A stretch of DNA of 64,000 bases from Myxococcaceae bacterium. GTDB lineage: Bacteria > Myxococcota > Myxococcia > Myxococcales > Myxococcaceae. The notes beneath the pieces are model-generated. The model did not search any database. It was not told where the DNA came from and saw only the letters and a list, made by a program, of their open reading frames with translations. A program made the translations under genes and the position numbers. Positions 9,276 through 18,477 of this stretch are shown one piece after another. The stretch is from the NCBI GenBank assembly GCA_016793095.1, contig JAEUJQ010000056.1, forward strand, positions 90,910-154,909. The letters are read 5' to 3'. Every line of letters begins with the position of its first letter. Positions within the stretch are counted from its first letter, which is position 1.

Positions 9276-9650
9276 GTGAGGCTCCCTGTGGGTGTGAGCC
9301 CGCGCGGAAGTGCGGGGCCGGACTGGTCCAGCGTGCCCCGTGCCAACGCCGGCACGCCTCGCAGCCGCGCGGGATGTGAGGCCCGCTTCGCGAGCGCCAG
9401 GGCCGGCCACGTGGCGAGACGGCGACGAGGCGAGCACTCCGGGTCACGTGGCGCTCGGACCTCGTGGCGCGGGAGCCGGGACTGCGTCGAGCTCCAGACC
9501 ACCGTGCGCCCGACGGCGACGGGCGTTCAGGCAGCGACCCTGACGCGCCGCTCGAAGACGGAGCGCTCCACGAGACGGAGAAGGCAGAGCGCGCACTCGC
9601 GCAGGACGCGGCGCGCTCCGTCGGACCGTGGTCGCAGGTCGTCAGGAGGT
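9276..9650. other. 375-bp intergenic stretch, nothing recognised
   Basis: The gap lies upstream of the small secreted protein gene and downstream of the acyl-CoA dehydrogenase gene, both on the minus strand. Frames open here lack a plausible start or composition. It probably contains the promoter of the small secreted protein near 9276-9330. No RNA gene or strong hairpin is evident. Confidence 0.4.
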
Positions 9651-11423
<1,773 letters not shown>

Positions 11424-11502
11424 GACGGCCCCCGCGTAGCAGCTTCCCCCGCCGACGTGGCAGGGTGGCGACGGTGACCGCGTGCCCTGGATCATCGACC
11501 GC

Positions 11503-12345
11503 ATGAGAACGGTCCTCGCCCTCGTGGTGGTGACCGCGTGCGCTCCGTCGGCGCGCGTGCGCGAGGTGAGCGGCCAGGCCAGCGCGTCGAGCTGCACGGC
11601 CGCCAGCGACAGCGTCACGTGCACCCACCGCACCTTCCAGCTCCCGGTCGCGGCGGTCGGGCAGTCGCGGGTCGTGCACGTGGGGCTCCCGGGCGGAGAC
11701 CCGCCGGCGAGCGGGTGGCCCTGTGTCGTCCTCTTCCAGGGGTCGCTCTTCAGCGCGGAGCGCACCTGGAGCGCGACGCGGGCCGACGCCTTCGGGGCCT
11801 TCTGGCAGACGGCGACGGTCGCGGCCCTGCTCGACGCGGGCTTCGCGGTGGTGACGCCCGAGGTGCGCCTCTTCGGCACCACCGCCTGGGACACGAACCT
11901 GCCGCAGTGGTCGGCGAGGTGGAGCGAGGCGCCGGATCGTCACCTGCTGGTGGCCCTGCTCGACGCCGTCGGCGCGGGCGAGCTGGGGCCGCTCGACCCG
12001 CGGCGCATGTACGCGGGCGGCCTCTCGAGCGGCGGCTACATGACGAGCCGCATGGCGCTGTCGTACCCTGGCCGGTTCAGGGCGCTGGCCATCCACTCGG
12101 CGTCGTGGGCGACCTGCGGTGGCCCGCTGTGCGTGCTGCCTGATGCGCTGCCGGCCGATCACCCCCCGACGCTGTTCCTCCACGGCGAGCGGGACGCGGT
12201 GGTGCCCATCGGCACCATGCGCGTGTACGAGGAGCGGCTCCGAGGCCAGGGCGTGGACGTCGACGTGGTGACCGCGCCGGACAAGGGACACGAGTGGCTG
12301 GAGGCAGCGGCGGGCGCGATGCCGTCGTTCTTCCGCGCGCGGTGA
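11503..12345 (+). CDS. Alpha/beta-hydrolase esterase, probable lipoprotein
   Basis: A 280-residue secreted hydrolase. The N-terminus (MRTVLALVVVTACAPS) looks like a lipoprotein signal with the cysteine at about residue 14. The nucleophile elbow is GLSSGG, followed by YMTSRMALSYPGRF. The acid/histidine end is visible in LFLHGERDAVVP and KGHEW. The overall layout matches poly(3-hydroxybutyrate) depolymerase/feruloyl esterase-like proteins (esterase_phb type), but the substrate is not determined. An ATG at 11482 would add seven residues in front of the signal and is less likely. It is followed 27 bp later by the two ABC-2 permease genes and may be co-transcribed with them. Confidence 0.75.
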   Translation: MRTVLALVVVTACAPSARVREVSGQASASSCTAASDSVTCTHRTFQLPVAAVGQSRVVHVGLPGGDPPASGWPCVVLFQGSLFSAERTWSATRADAFGAFWQTATVAALLDAGFAVVTPEVRLFGTTAWDTNLPQWSARWSEAPDRHLLVALLDAVGAGELGPLDPRRMYAGGLSSGGYMTSRMALSYPGRFRALAIHSASWATCGGPLCVLPDALPADHPPTLFLHGERDAVVPIGTMRVYEERLRGQGVDVDVVTAPDKGHEWLEAAAGAMPSFFRAR

Positions 12346-12372
12346 GCGGCTGCGTGCGATGACGAAGAGCGG

Positions 12373-13176
12373 ATGAGTGTTCGCGCGATCCCCACGCTGC
12401 TGAAGGTCGGCTTCGCCGAGGCCGCGGCCTATCGCGCCGAGATGGTGGTGTGGGTGCTGTCCACCACCATGCCCCTGGTGATGATGCTGCTGTGGACCAG
12501 CATCGCCGAGGTCTCGCCGGTGCAGGGAGCGGCGGGGGCTCAGTGGGGCAGCAGCGCCTTCGTCGGCTACTTCCTGTGTGTCTTCATCGTGCGTCAGCTC
12601 GTGTCGGCCTGGGCGGCGTGGGAGATCAACTACGAGGTGCGGCAGGGCACGCTCGCGCTGAGGCTGCTGCGCCCGCTGCACCCGCTCATCCACTACGCCT
12701 GCTCGAACCTCGCCTACCTGCCGCTGCGCACGCTGGTGACGCTGCCGGTCGCCATCTTCCTCGTCGTGACGCACCGCGAGGCCCTCTCAGGTGACTGGCG
12801 CCACTGGCTGCTGTTCCCCGTCGCCGTGCTGGGCGCGTGGCTCATCAACTTCCTCGTGAACGTCTCGGCTGGTGCGCTCGCGTTCACCGTCGAGAGCTCG
12901 CTGCGGGTGATGGACCTCTGGCTCGCCCTCTTCTTCGTCTTCTCCGGGTACCTCGTGCCGCTCGAGTTCTTCCCGGCGTGGCTGCGCGAGGTGGCCGACT
13001 GGCTGCCGTGGCGGTACGTGCTGGCGCTGCCCGTCGAGCTGATGACCGGGCGGGCGCCCTTCGAGGTCGCGCTGGGGCTCCTCGCGCGGCAGCTCGCGTG
13101 GGTGCTGGGGCTGGGGACGGTGGCCGCGGTGCTCTGGGGTCGCGGGGTGACGAAGTTCCAGGCGTTCGGTGGGTGA
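12373..13176 (+). CDS. ABC-2 family transporter permease (first of pair)
   Basis: A 267-residue integral membrane protein with about six hydrophobic segments. The pattern (cytoplasmic start, VWVLSTTMPLVMMLLW, later YEVRQGTLALRLLRPLHPL, then FFVFSGYLVPLEFFP) fits the ABC2_membrane_6-type permeases (PF06182), which work as heterodimers with a sister permease and a separate ATPase. The charged cytoplasmic loop RQGTLALRLLRP is the usual coupling region. It precedes the second permease with near-contact. No ABC ATPase gene is found anywhere near, so the energy-supplying subunit must be encoded elsewhere. The cargo is unknown. Confidence 0.82.
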   Translation: MSVRAIPTLLKVGFAEAAAYRAEMVVWVLSTTMPLVMMLLWTSIAEVSPVQGAAGAQWGSSAFVGYFLCVFIVRQLVSAWAAWEINYEVRQGTLALRLLRPLHPLIHYACSNLAYLPLRTLVTLPVAIFLVVTHREALSGDWRHWLLFPVAVLGAWLINFLVNVSAGALAFTVESSLRVMDLWLALFFVFSGYLVPLEFFPAWLREVADWLPWRYVLALPVELMTGRAPFEVALGLLARQLAWVLGLGTVAAVLWGRGVTKFQAFGG

Positions 13177-13180
13177 GGCG

Positions 13181-13975
13181 ATGCGTCGCGCGTGGGAGCT
13201 CCTGAAGGTGCAGCTCAAGGCCTCAGCGCTGCTCGCGCTGCAGTACCGCCTCGACTTCGCGCTCGATCTCGTCATCGGCCTCTTCTGGACCGTGTCGGCG
13301 GTGCTGCCGCTCTTCATCGTGTACGGCGGCACCGCGAAGCAGGGCGTGCCGGGCTGGGCCTTCGGCGAGACCCTGGTCGTGGTGGCGTGCTTCATCACCC
13401 TGCAGGCGGTCATCGACGGGGCCATCTCTCCGTCGCTCACGTCGGTGCTCGACCACGTGCGGAAGGGCACCTTCGACTTCGTGTTGCTGAAGCCCCATGA
13501 CGCGCAGCTGCTCGTCTCGACGGCGCGGTTCCAGTTCTGGCGGGCGGCGGGACTCGTACACGCGGCGATCGTCTTCGGCCTGGCGTTCCGCGAGCTGGGG
13601 CGGGGCCCCACGACCACGGGCGTCGTGACGGCGGCGGTCCTGCTGCTGATGGCGACCGCGCTGCTGTACTCGCTGTGGCTCCTCATCGTCAGCGTCAGCT
13701 TCTTCGCGGTGAAGGTGGACAACCTGAGCAACCTCTTCGCCAGCCTCTTCGACGCCGCGCGGTGGCCGAAGACCGTCTTCCGGGGCGTCTTCCGCGTCGT
13801 CTTCACCTTCGTCATTCCGCTGGTGGTGATGACGACGTTCCCGGCCGAGGCGCTGCTGGGCCGGCTGTCCTGGGCCTCGTTGCTGGGTGCGATCGCGGGC
13901 ACCCTGGCGTTCGTGCTGGCCGCGCGGCTCGTCTGGCTCCTCAGCCTGCGACGCTACACCTCGGCGGGCGGCTGA
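13181..13975 (+). CDS. ABC-2 family transporter permease (second of pair)
   Basis: A 264-residue membrane protein similar in layout to its neighbour: about six hydrophobic segments and the loop HVRKGTFDFVLLKPHDAQLL, the counterpart of RQGTLALRLLRPLHPL in the first permease. The two probably form the membrane heterodimer of an exporter. ATG at 13181 follows GGTGAG. A GTG at 13169, overlapping the previous stop, is an alternative. The gene converges on the DsbD-like gene with only 18 bp between stops. Function beyond ABC export is not indicated. Confidence 0.82.
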   Translation: MRRAWELLKVQLKASALLALQYRLDFALDLVIGLFWTVSAVLPLFIVYGGTAKQGVPGWAFGETLVVVACFITLQAVIDGAISPSLTSVLDHVRKGTFDFVLLKPHDAQLLVSTARFQFWRAAGLVHAAIVFGLAFRELGRGPTTTGVVTAAVLLLMATALLYSLWLLIVSVSFFAVKVDNLSNLFASLFDAARWPKTVFRGVFRVVFTFVIPLVVMTTFPAEALLGRLSWASLLGAIAGTLAFVLAARLVWLLSLRRYTSAGG

Positions 13976-13993
13976 CGTGCCGGTGCAGTGGCT

Positions 13994-15181
13994 TCACCCG
14001 AGCACCGCGAGCCACCCCGGCTTGAAGAGCAGCACCAGCGCCAGCGCGAGCATGACGATCCCCGAGATGAGCTTGAGCCAGCGGCCCTCGCGCTCCTGCA
14101 GCCTCCGCCGGCTGAGCGTCGCGACCGCGATGCCCACCATGAGGCTGTCGTCCACGATGTAGGCGAGGTTGTAGAGCGCGAGGTACCCGTAGTTCTGCCA
14201 CGCCGGCAGGTGCTGTGAGGTGAGCACGTGGCTGTAGACGGCCGGGAAGCCAGCGGTGCACAGCAGCTCGACGAAGTTCACCAGCACCGCGAGCACGGCC
14301 GCTCCCGCGAGCGCGGCGAGCAGCCCCGGCGCGTGGAGGATGTCTCTCACCCTCGCCGCGATGCCCGCCTGCGCGCGCTCGGAGATGGTGAGGGAGGGAC
14401 CCCGCTTGAAGGCGACGAACTCCTTCACGTTGAGCGCTCCCATCACCACCGCGAGTCCACCCAACACCAGCTGCACCGCGCGCGACAGGCCGACGAGGAG
14501 GAAGACGTTCAGCCAGGCAGCCATGAAGGCGAAGTACACCACGCCGCTCACCAGCACGAAGACGCCCGCCACCAACGCCATGCGTGACCGGCTCTTCAGG
14601 TTGACCAGCAACGACAGCAGGAACAGCAGCACCCACATCGCGCACGGGTTGAAGCCGTCGAGCAGGCCCACCACGATCGTGAAGAGCGGCAACCCGAAGT
14701 CCTTCACCCGCACGGCGCCGAGCACGGGCAGGCTGACGGTGTCGCCCTCACACGCGGCCTGCGCTTCGGGCTGGCAGAGGGGCGTGGCGTCGGCCCCGGC
14801 GGTCGGAGCGCCGTCGAGCAGCTGGCGAAGGCGCGCGCCCGTCGTCTCGGCGCGGTCAAAGCCGAAGAGCAGGGTGCCCTGGCGTTCATCTCCCACGAGA
14901 ATCGCCGGGACGCCCGCCACGCTGACACTCCGCGCCGCTGCGAGCGCCTGGAGTCGATCGCGCGCGGTGGCGTCCTCGTCGATGGCCCACTCCTGAACGA
15001 CGAGGGCAGGACGCTCCTGACGAAGCTGCGTCACGAAGGCGTGCGCGTCGAGACAGTGCGGGCAACCAGCGCGTCCGAACAGCTCGAGATCAGCTGCGAG
15101 CGCTCGGCTCGGCTGAGCCAGTACCCCGACCAGGACGCAGCCGACGAGCCCGCCTCGCATGGCTCGACTCGTAGCAACCAT
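13994..15181 (-). CDS. Thioredoxin-like plus CcdA/DsbD-like membrane protein
   Basis: A 395-residue protein with a signal peptide, an exported glutaredoxin/thioredoxin-like domain with the redox pair CPHC (FGRAGCPHCLDAH), and a C-terminal membrane domain of about six segments. The membrane part has conserved intramembrane cysteines in FNPCAMW and ELLCTAGFP, as in CcdA/DsbD proteins that move electrons from cytoplasmic thioredoxin across the membrane. Two further cysteines (LCQPEAQAACEG) lie in the linker. The likely role is supply of thiol reductant to the periplasm, for example for apocytochrome c maturation, which would suit the multiheme cytochrome operon 3 kb away (inference). Start 15181 is chosen because AGGAAGG lies 7 bases upstream. 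Confidence 0.85.
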   Translation of the reverse strand: MVATSRAMRGGLVGCVLVGVLAQPSRALAADLELFGRAGCPHCLDAHAFVTQLRQERPALVVQEWAIDEDATARDRLQALAAARSVSVAGVPAILVGDERQGTLLFGFDRAETTGARLRQLLDGAPTAGADATPLCQPEAQAACEGDTVSLPVLGAVRVKDFGLPLFTIVVGLLDGFNPCAMWVLLFLLSLLVNLKSRSRMALVAGVFVLVSGVVYFAFMAAWLNVFLLVGLSRAVQLVLGGLAVVMGALNVKEFVAFKRGPSLTISERAQAGIAARVRDILHAPGLLAALAGAAVLAVLVNFVELLCTAGFPAVYSHVLTSQHLPAWQNYGYLALYNLAYIVDDSLMVGIAVATLSRRRLQEREGRWLKLISGIVMLALALVLLFKPGWLAVLG

Positions 15182-15270
15182 CGTGCCTTCCTGGTCTCCG
15201 GCGAGACGCGCGAGGCACGCGTGCAAAGTCTTCGCGGTGAGGGCGACCGGGCGATGGCTGCTCGGCCGCC

Positions 15271-15497
15271 GTCACAAGCGTTGAGCTCGAGCGAGAAGTC
15301 GGCAGGCCGGCCAGGCAGCCCGGCTCCTCGGCGTCAGAAGCGTTGAGCTCGAGCCAGAAGCCACCACGTGACGGCGGAGCCGCCCGGCTCCCCGGCGTCA
15401 GAGGCGTTGAGCTCGAGCCCGAAGTCAGCGCGTGACGTCGGAGCCGCGCGGCTCGCCGGTGTCACCTCAGAAGCCGGCGCTGAGCTCGAGCCAGAAG
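15271..15497. repeat. Tandem 62-73 bp units copying the 3' end of the receptor gene
   Basis: The motif TTGAGCTCGAG followed by a near-copy of CCAGAAG occurs at 15281, 15343 and 15407, and as CTGAGCTCGAG at 15480 inside the receptor gene. Spacings are 62, 64 and 73 bp. Read on the minus strand, the real gene end gives FWLELSAGF-stop, while the outer units give FWLELNAS, FGLELNAS and FSLELNAC. Palindromic cores such as GAGCCGCGCGGCTC lie between units and could fold at the transcript end. Confidence 0.65.
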
Positions 15498-18310
15498 GTG
15501 CGGCCGTACTGCGGAAGCAGGTTCGCGCTCACCTCGCTCTGCACTGGCAGCAGGACGCGCGAGTCGAGGAGGTTCTGAACGCCGGCGAAGTAGCGCACCG
15601 GCCCGTAATCGCCCGACAGCCCGAAGTTGAGGAGCAGCGCCTCGCCAGTGGCCGTGGCCGTTGCCGAGGTCCGTCGCCCTGACTGGTACGTCGCCTGGCT
15701 CGACAGCCGCACGAGGCCTTCCTTCAGGGGGATCATCGCGCGTGCCGAGGCGAGGTGCTGCGGGTAGGGCGGCGCGTCGCTCCCGCCGGGTCCGCCGAGC
15801 ATCACGAACGAGTACGTGCCCTCGACGAGCGTGAAGCGCCCCGGCTGCCATCGCAGCTGCGCCTCAGCGCCCAGCGCCGTCAGGCCTCGCGTGGTGTTCG
15901 AGTAGACGAAGCACTGCCGGGCGCCGCCCGCGCAGGCTGGCGGGTCGGACTCTTCCTGGTTGAGCACCACGAGCCGGTCGATGAGGTTGTAGTAGCCGCC
16001 GAGCGAGGCGCGGAGCTCGGGCGTGAAGTTGTGAGAGTGCTCGAGCTCGAAGGTGGTGATGTACTCGGGCGTGAGCGTTCCCGGCAGCGGCGCCCGCTGC
16101 GTCGCGAGCCCGTCGCTGAACGACAGCTCGTAGACGGTCGGCGCGCGGAAGGCGCGGCCCGCCACCAGCTTGGTGACGCCCGACTCGTACAGCCGCGCGA
16201 CCACCGCGCCACGCGGCGAGAGCGCGAACTCCCCGACGTCGTTGTACTTGTCCACGCGCACGCCGGCCTGGAGGAAGAGCCGGTTGTTCCACAGCTGCCA
16301 CTCGTCCATCAGCGTGCCGGAGAAGAAGAAGCGGGTGGTGTTCTGGGGCGCCTGAAAGCCCTCTGGCTGCTGGTACGCGAGCTGGGCCTGGCCCTCGACG
16401 CCCAGCGTCAGCCGGTTGCCGTCGAAGAGGAAGAGGCCGCCGCGGACCTCGGCCGAGAACCAGTCACCGCCGCCGATGTCGGTGGTGCGAAACGACCCGC
16501 CGTCGTCCCCGACCTTCGCGTAGTAGCCGCGGTATCGGCTCGCGTCGTAGGCGGCCCGCGCGGTGAGCGTGAAGCGCGAGGCGAACTCCTGCTCGAAGCG
16601 AAGCTCGGCGAAGCCGCGCGCGTCGGTGTACTCCGTGCCCGGAACGCCGAAGGCAGCGCCGAGCGGCGCGGTGGGCACCTGCTTCTTGCGCTGGTTCCAC
16701 TTCGCGGTGAGCGACAGGCCCTTCCACCTGGCCTTGGCGTTCGCGCCGATCGACCGTTCGTCGTCGAGGCCCCGCACCACGCCAGCCGTCCCCAGGTCGG
16801 TGAGCTCTGCGCCCGTCGCCGTGAACCCCGCGACCGAGAGGATGGCGGACGCCTCGTCGTTTCCCAGCGAGCCGGTGACGCGCGCCTTCACGCCGCCCAC
16901 GCCGCCGGCCCCCACCACGCCCTCGACGTTGCGGTTCGTGAGGCGAGCGCGTGGCACCACGTTGATGACGCCGAAGAAGCCACCGCTGCCGAAGAGCAGC
17001 GAGGCCGGGCCCCGCACCACCTCGATGCGATCGACCTCGGCCAGGTCGACGTCGAAGTCCCTCGCCGAGAAGCCCTGACCCGCCCACACGTCGTTCACCG
17101 GGTGCCCATCGAAGAGGATGAGGATGCGTGTGTTGAGGTCGCCCGGCGGCGTGAAGCCGCGAATGCCGATGTACGTGTAGATGCGATCGTCGGTGAAGAA
17201 GAGCCCGCGCACCGCCCGCAGCGCCTCGGGCAGGGTCTGGTAGCCGAAGGCCTGGATCTCCTCGCGCGTGATGACGGTGATCGACGCTGGCGCCTGGTCG
17301 ACCGAGAGCAGCTGCTTGCTGGCGGCGGTCACCTTCGGCGGCGCGTAGCGGAGGTCGGCGGCGATGCGCAGCTCCTGATCCGCGGTGACCTCGACCGTCT
17401 GCAGGAAAGGCGCGACGTCGGTCGCGGTGATCTCGAGCTGGTGCTTGCCCTCGGTGAGGTTCAGCACCACCGGCGTGAAGCCCGAGTCCTTGCCGTCGAC
17501 GCGCACCACCGCCGCGTCGCGGTTGGCGGTGACGATCACCTTGCCGGTGGGCTTCGGCTTCTCGGGCAGCGACACCTTCGCGCTCACCTGGGCGTCGGCT
17601 CTCACGTCGACGAGCACCTGCTGCGGCAGGTACCCCGGCGCCTGCACGAGGAAGAGGCGCTGGCCGGGCGGCAGGGTCAGCGTCGCGGGCAGCCTGCCCA
17701 GCTCGGGTCCATCGGCCGTCTCGCGCACCACTGCCCCCGCGGGCGTGCCGGTCAGCTCGACGGCGCCGACGATGCGCGACAGCTCGACCGTCACCTTCGC
17801 CTCGCGGCCCTTCACGGCCGTCACCTTCGCCTGCGCCGGTCGGAAGCCCTCGGCCTTCACCAGCACCGTGTGCGCGCCGGGCTTCACCGCCACCGTCTGC
17901 GGCGTCTTCCCGCGGCTGCCGAGGTCTTCGCGATCGACGAACAGCTCGCCCTCGGTGGGCGTGGCCGTCACCGTCACCAGCGCGACCTGCGGCGAGAGCC
18001 GGGCGAGCGCGGCCTTCACGTCCTTGCGGTCGTCGGCGGGCAGGGTGGGGTCGACGAAGAGATCGTGCCAGTAGCGGTACGCCTCGTCGGGCCGGTCGAG
18101 CGCCTCGTAGCAGCGCGCGATGTTGAACAGCACGTTGCGGTTCGGCACCAGCCGGTACGAGAGGAAGTAGCTCGACAGCGCGGCCTCGTAGTCGCGCTTC
18201 GTGTACGCCTGCACGCCGCGCGAGAAGGCGATGTCGGCCTCGTCAGCGGTGTTGTCGGCCAGCACCGGGGCCGTGAAGAGCAGCACCACCGAGACCGAGA
18301 GCGCGCGCAC
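15467..18310 (-). CDS. TonB-dependent receptor with N-terminal TPR and PEGA domains
   Basis: A 947-residue outer-membrane receptor with a signal peptide (cleavage near LADNTADEAD). Residues ~25-100 are TPR-like (NVLFNIARCYEALDRPDEAYRYW). Three PEGA-like modules follow at ~110-180, 183-250 and 257-323. The plug domain (~335-452) shows SVDQAPASITVITREEI, ILILFDGHPVND and IEVVRGPASLLFG. The beta-barrel runs to a C-terminal Phe (LELSAGF), as BAM substrates usually end. Length exceeds a plain receptor because of the periplasmic TPR/PEGA part, which could bind peptidoglycan or a partner. It is divergent from the multiheme operon. The ligand is unknown; siderophore, heme or copper would all be possible. 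Confidence 0.9.
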   Translation of the reverse strand: MRALSVSVVLLFTAPVLADNTADEADIAFSRGVQAYTKRDYEAALSSYFLSYRLVPNRNVLFNIARCYEALDRPDEAYRYWHDLFVDPTLPADDRKDVKAALARLSPQVALVTVTATPTEGELFVDREDLGSRGKTPQTVAVKPGAHTVLVKAEGFRPAQAKVTAVKGREAKVTVELSRIVGAVELTGTPAGAVVRETADGPELGRLPATLTLPPGQRLFLVQAPGYLPQQVLVDVRADAQVSAKVSLPEKPKPTGKVIVTANRDAAVVRVDGKDSGFTPVVLNLTEGKHQLEITATDVAPFLQTVEVTADQELRIAADLRYAPPKVTAASKQLLSVDQAPASITVITREEIQAFGYQTLPEALRAVRGLFFTDDRIYTYIGIRGFTPPGDLNTRILILFDGHPVNDVWAGQGFSARDFDVDLAEVDRIEVVRGPASLLFGSGGFFGVINVVPRARLTNRNVEGVVGAGGVGGVKARVTGSLGNDEASAILSVAGFTATGAELTDLGTAGVVRGLDDERSIGANAKARWKGLSLTAKWNQRKKQVPTAPLGAAFGVPGTEYTDARGFAELRFEQEFASRFTLTARAAYDASRYRGYYAKVGDDGGSFRTTDIGGGDWFSAEVRGGLFLFDGNRLTLGVEGQAQLAYQQPEGFQAPQNTTRFFFSGTLMDEWQLWNNRLFLQAGVRVDKYNDVGEFALSPRGAVVARLYESGVTKLVAGRAFRAPTVYELSFSDGLATQRAPLPGTLTPEYITTFELEHSHNFTPELRASLGGYYNLIDRLVVLNQEESDPPACAGGARQCFVYSNTTRGLTALGAEAQLRWQPGRFTLVEGTYSFVMLGGPGGSDAPPYPQHLASARAMIPLKEGLVRLSSQATYQSGRRTSATATATGEALLLNFGLSGDYGPVRYFAGVQNLLDSRVLLPVQSEVSANLLPQYGRTFWLELSAGF

Positions 18311-18387
18311 AGCGCCACACTACCCGCGCGGCCGGAGGCCTCAACTTCCGCGGAGTTCCGATGCACCGCGGCCTGTGGCCGATCAAG

Positions 18388-18405
18388 TGTCAGCGGGGTC
18401 TGACA
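18388..18405. promoter_or_regulatory. Inverted repeat in a divergent promoter region
   Basis: TGTCAG and CTGACA, separated by six bases, form a perfect inverted repeat in the 167-bp region between the receptor gene and the multiheme operon. It has the size of a dimeric regulator site, but no run of T follows, so it is less like a terminator. Confidence 0.3.
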
Positions 18406-18477
18406 GTGCTTTGAGGAAGGTGGCTCCAGTGGGATTGTCCCTACCGCTGCGGTCGCGACGAGAGGTTGCGCGTCTTC

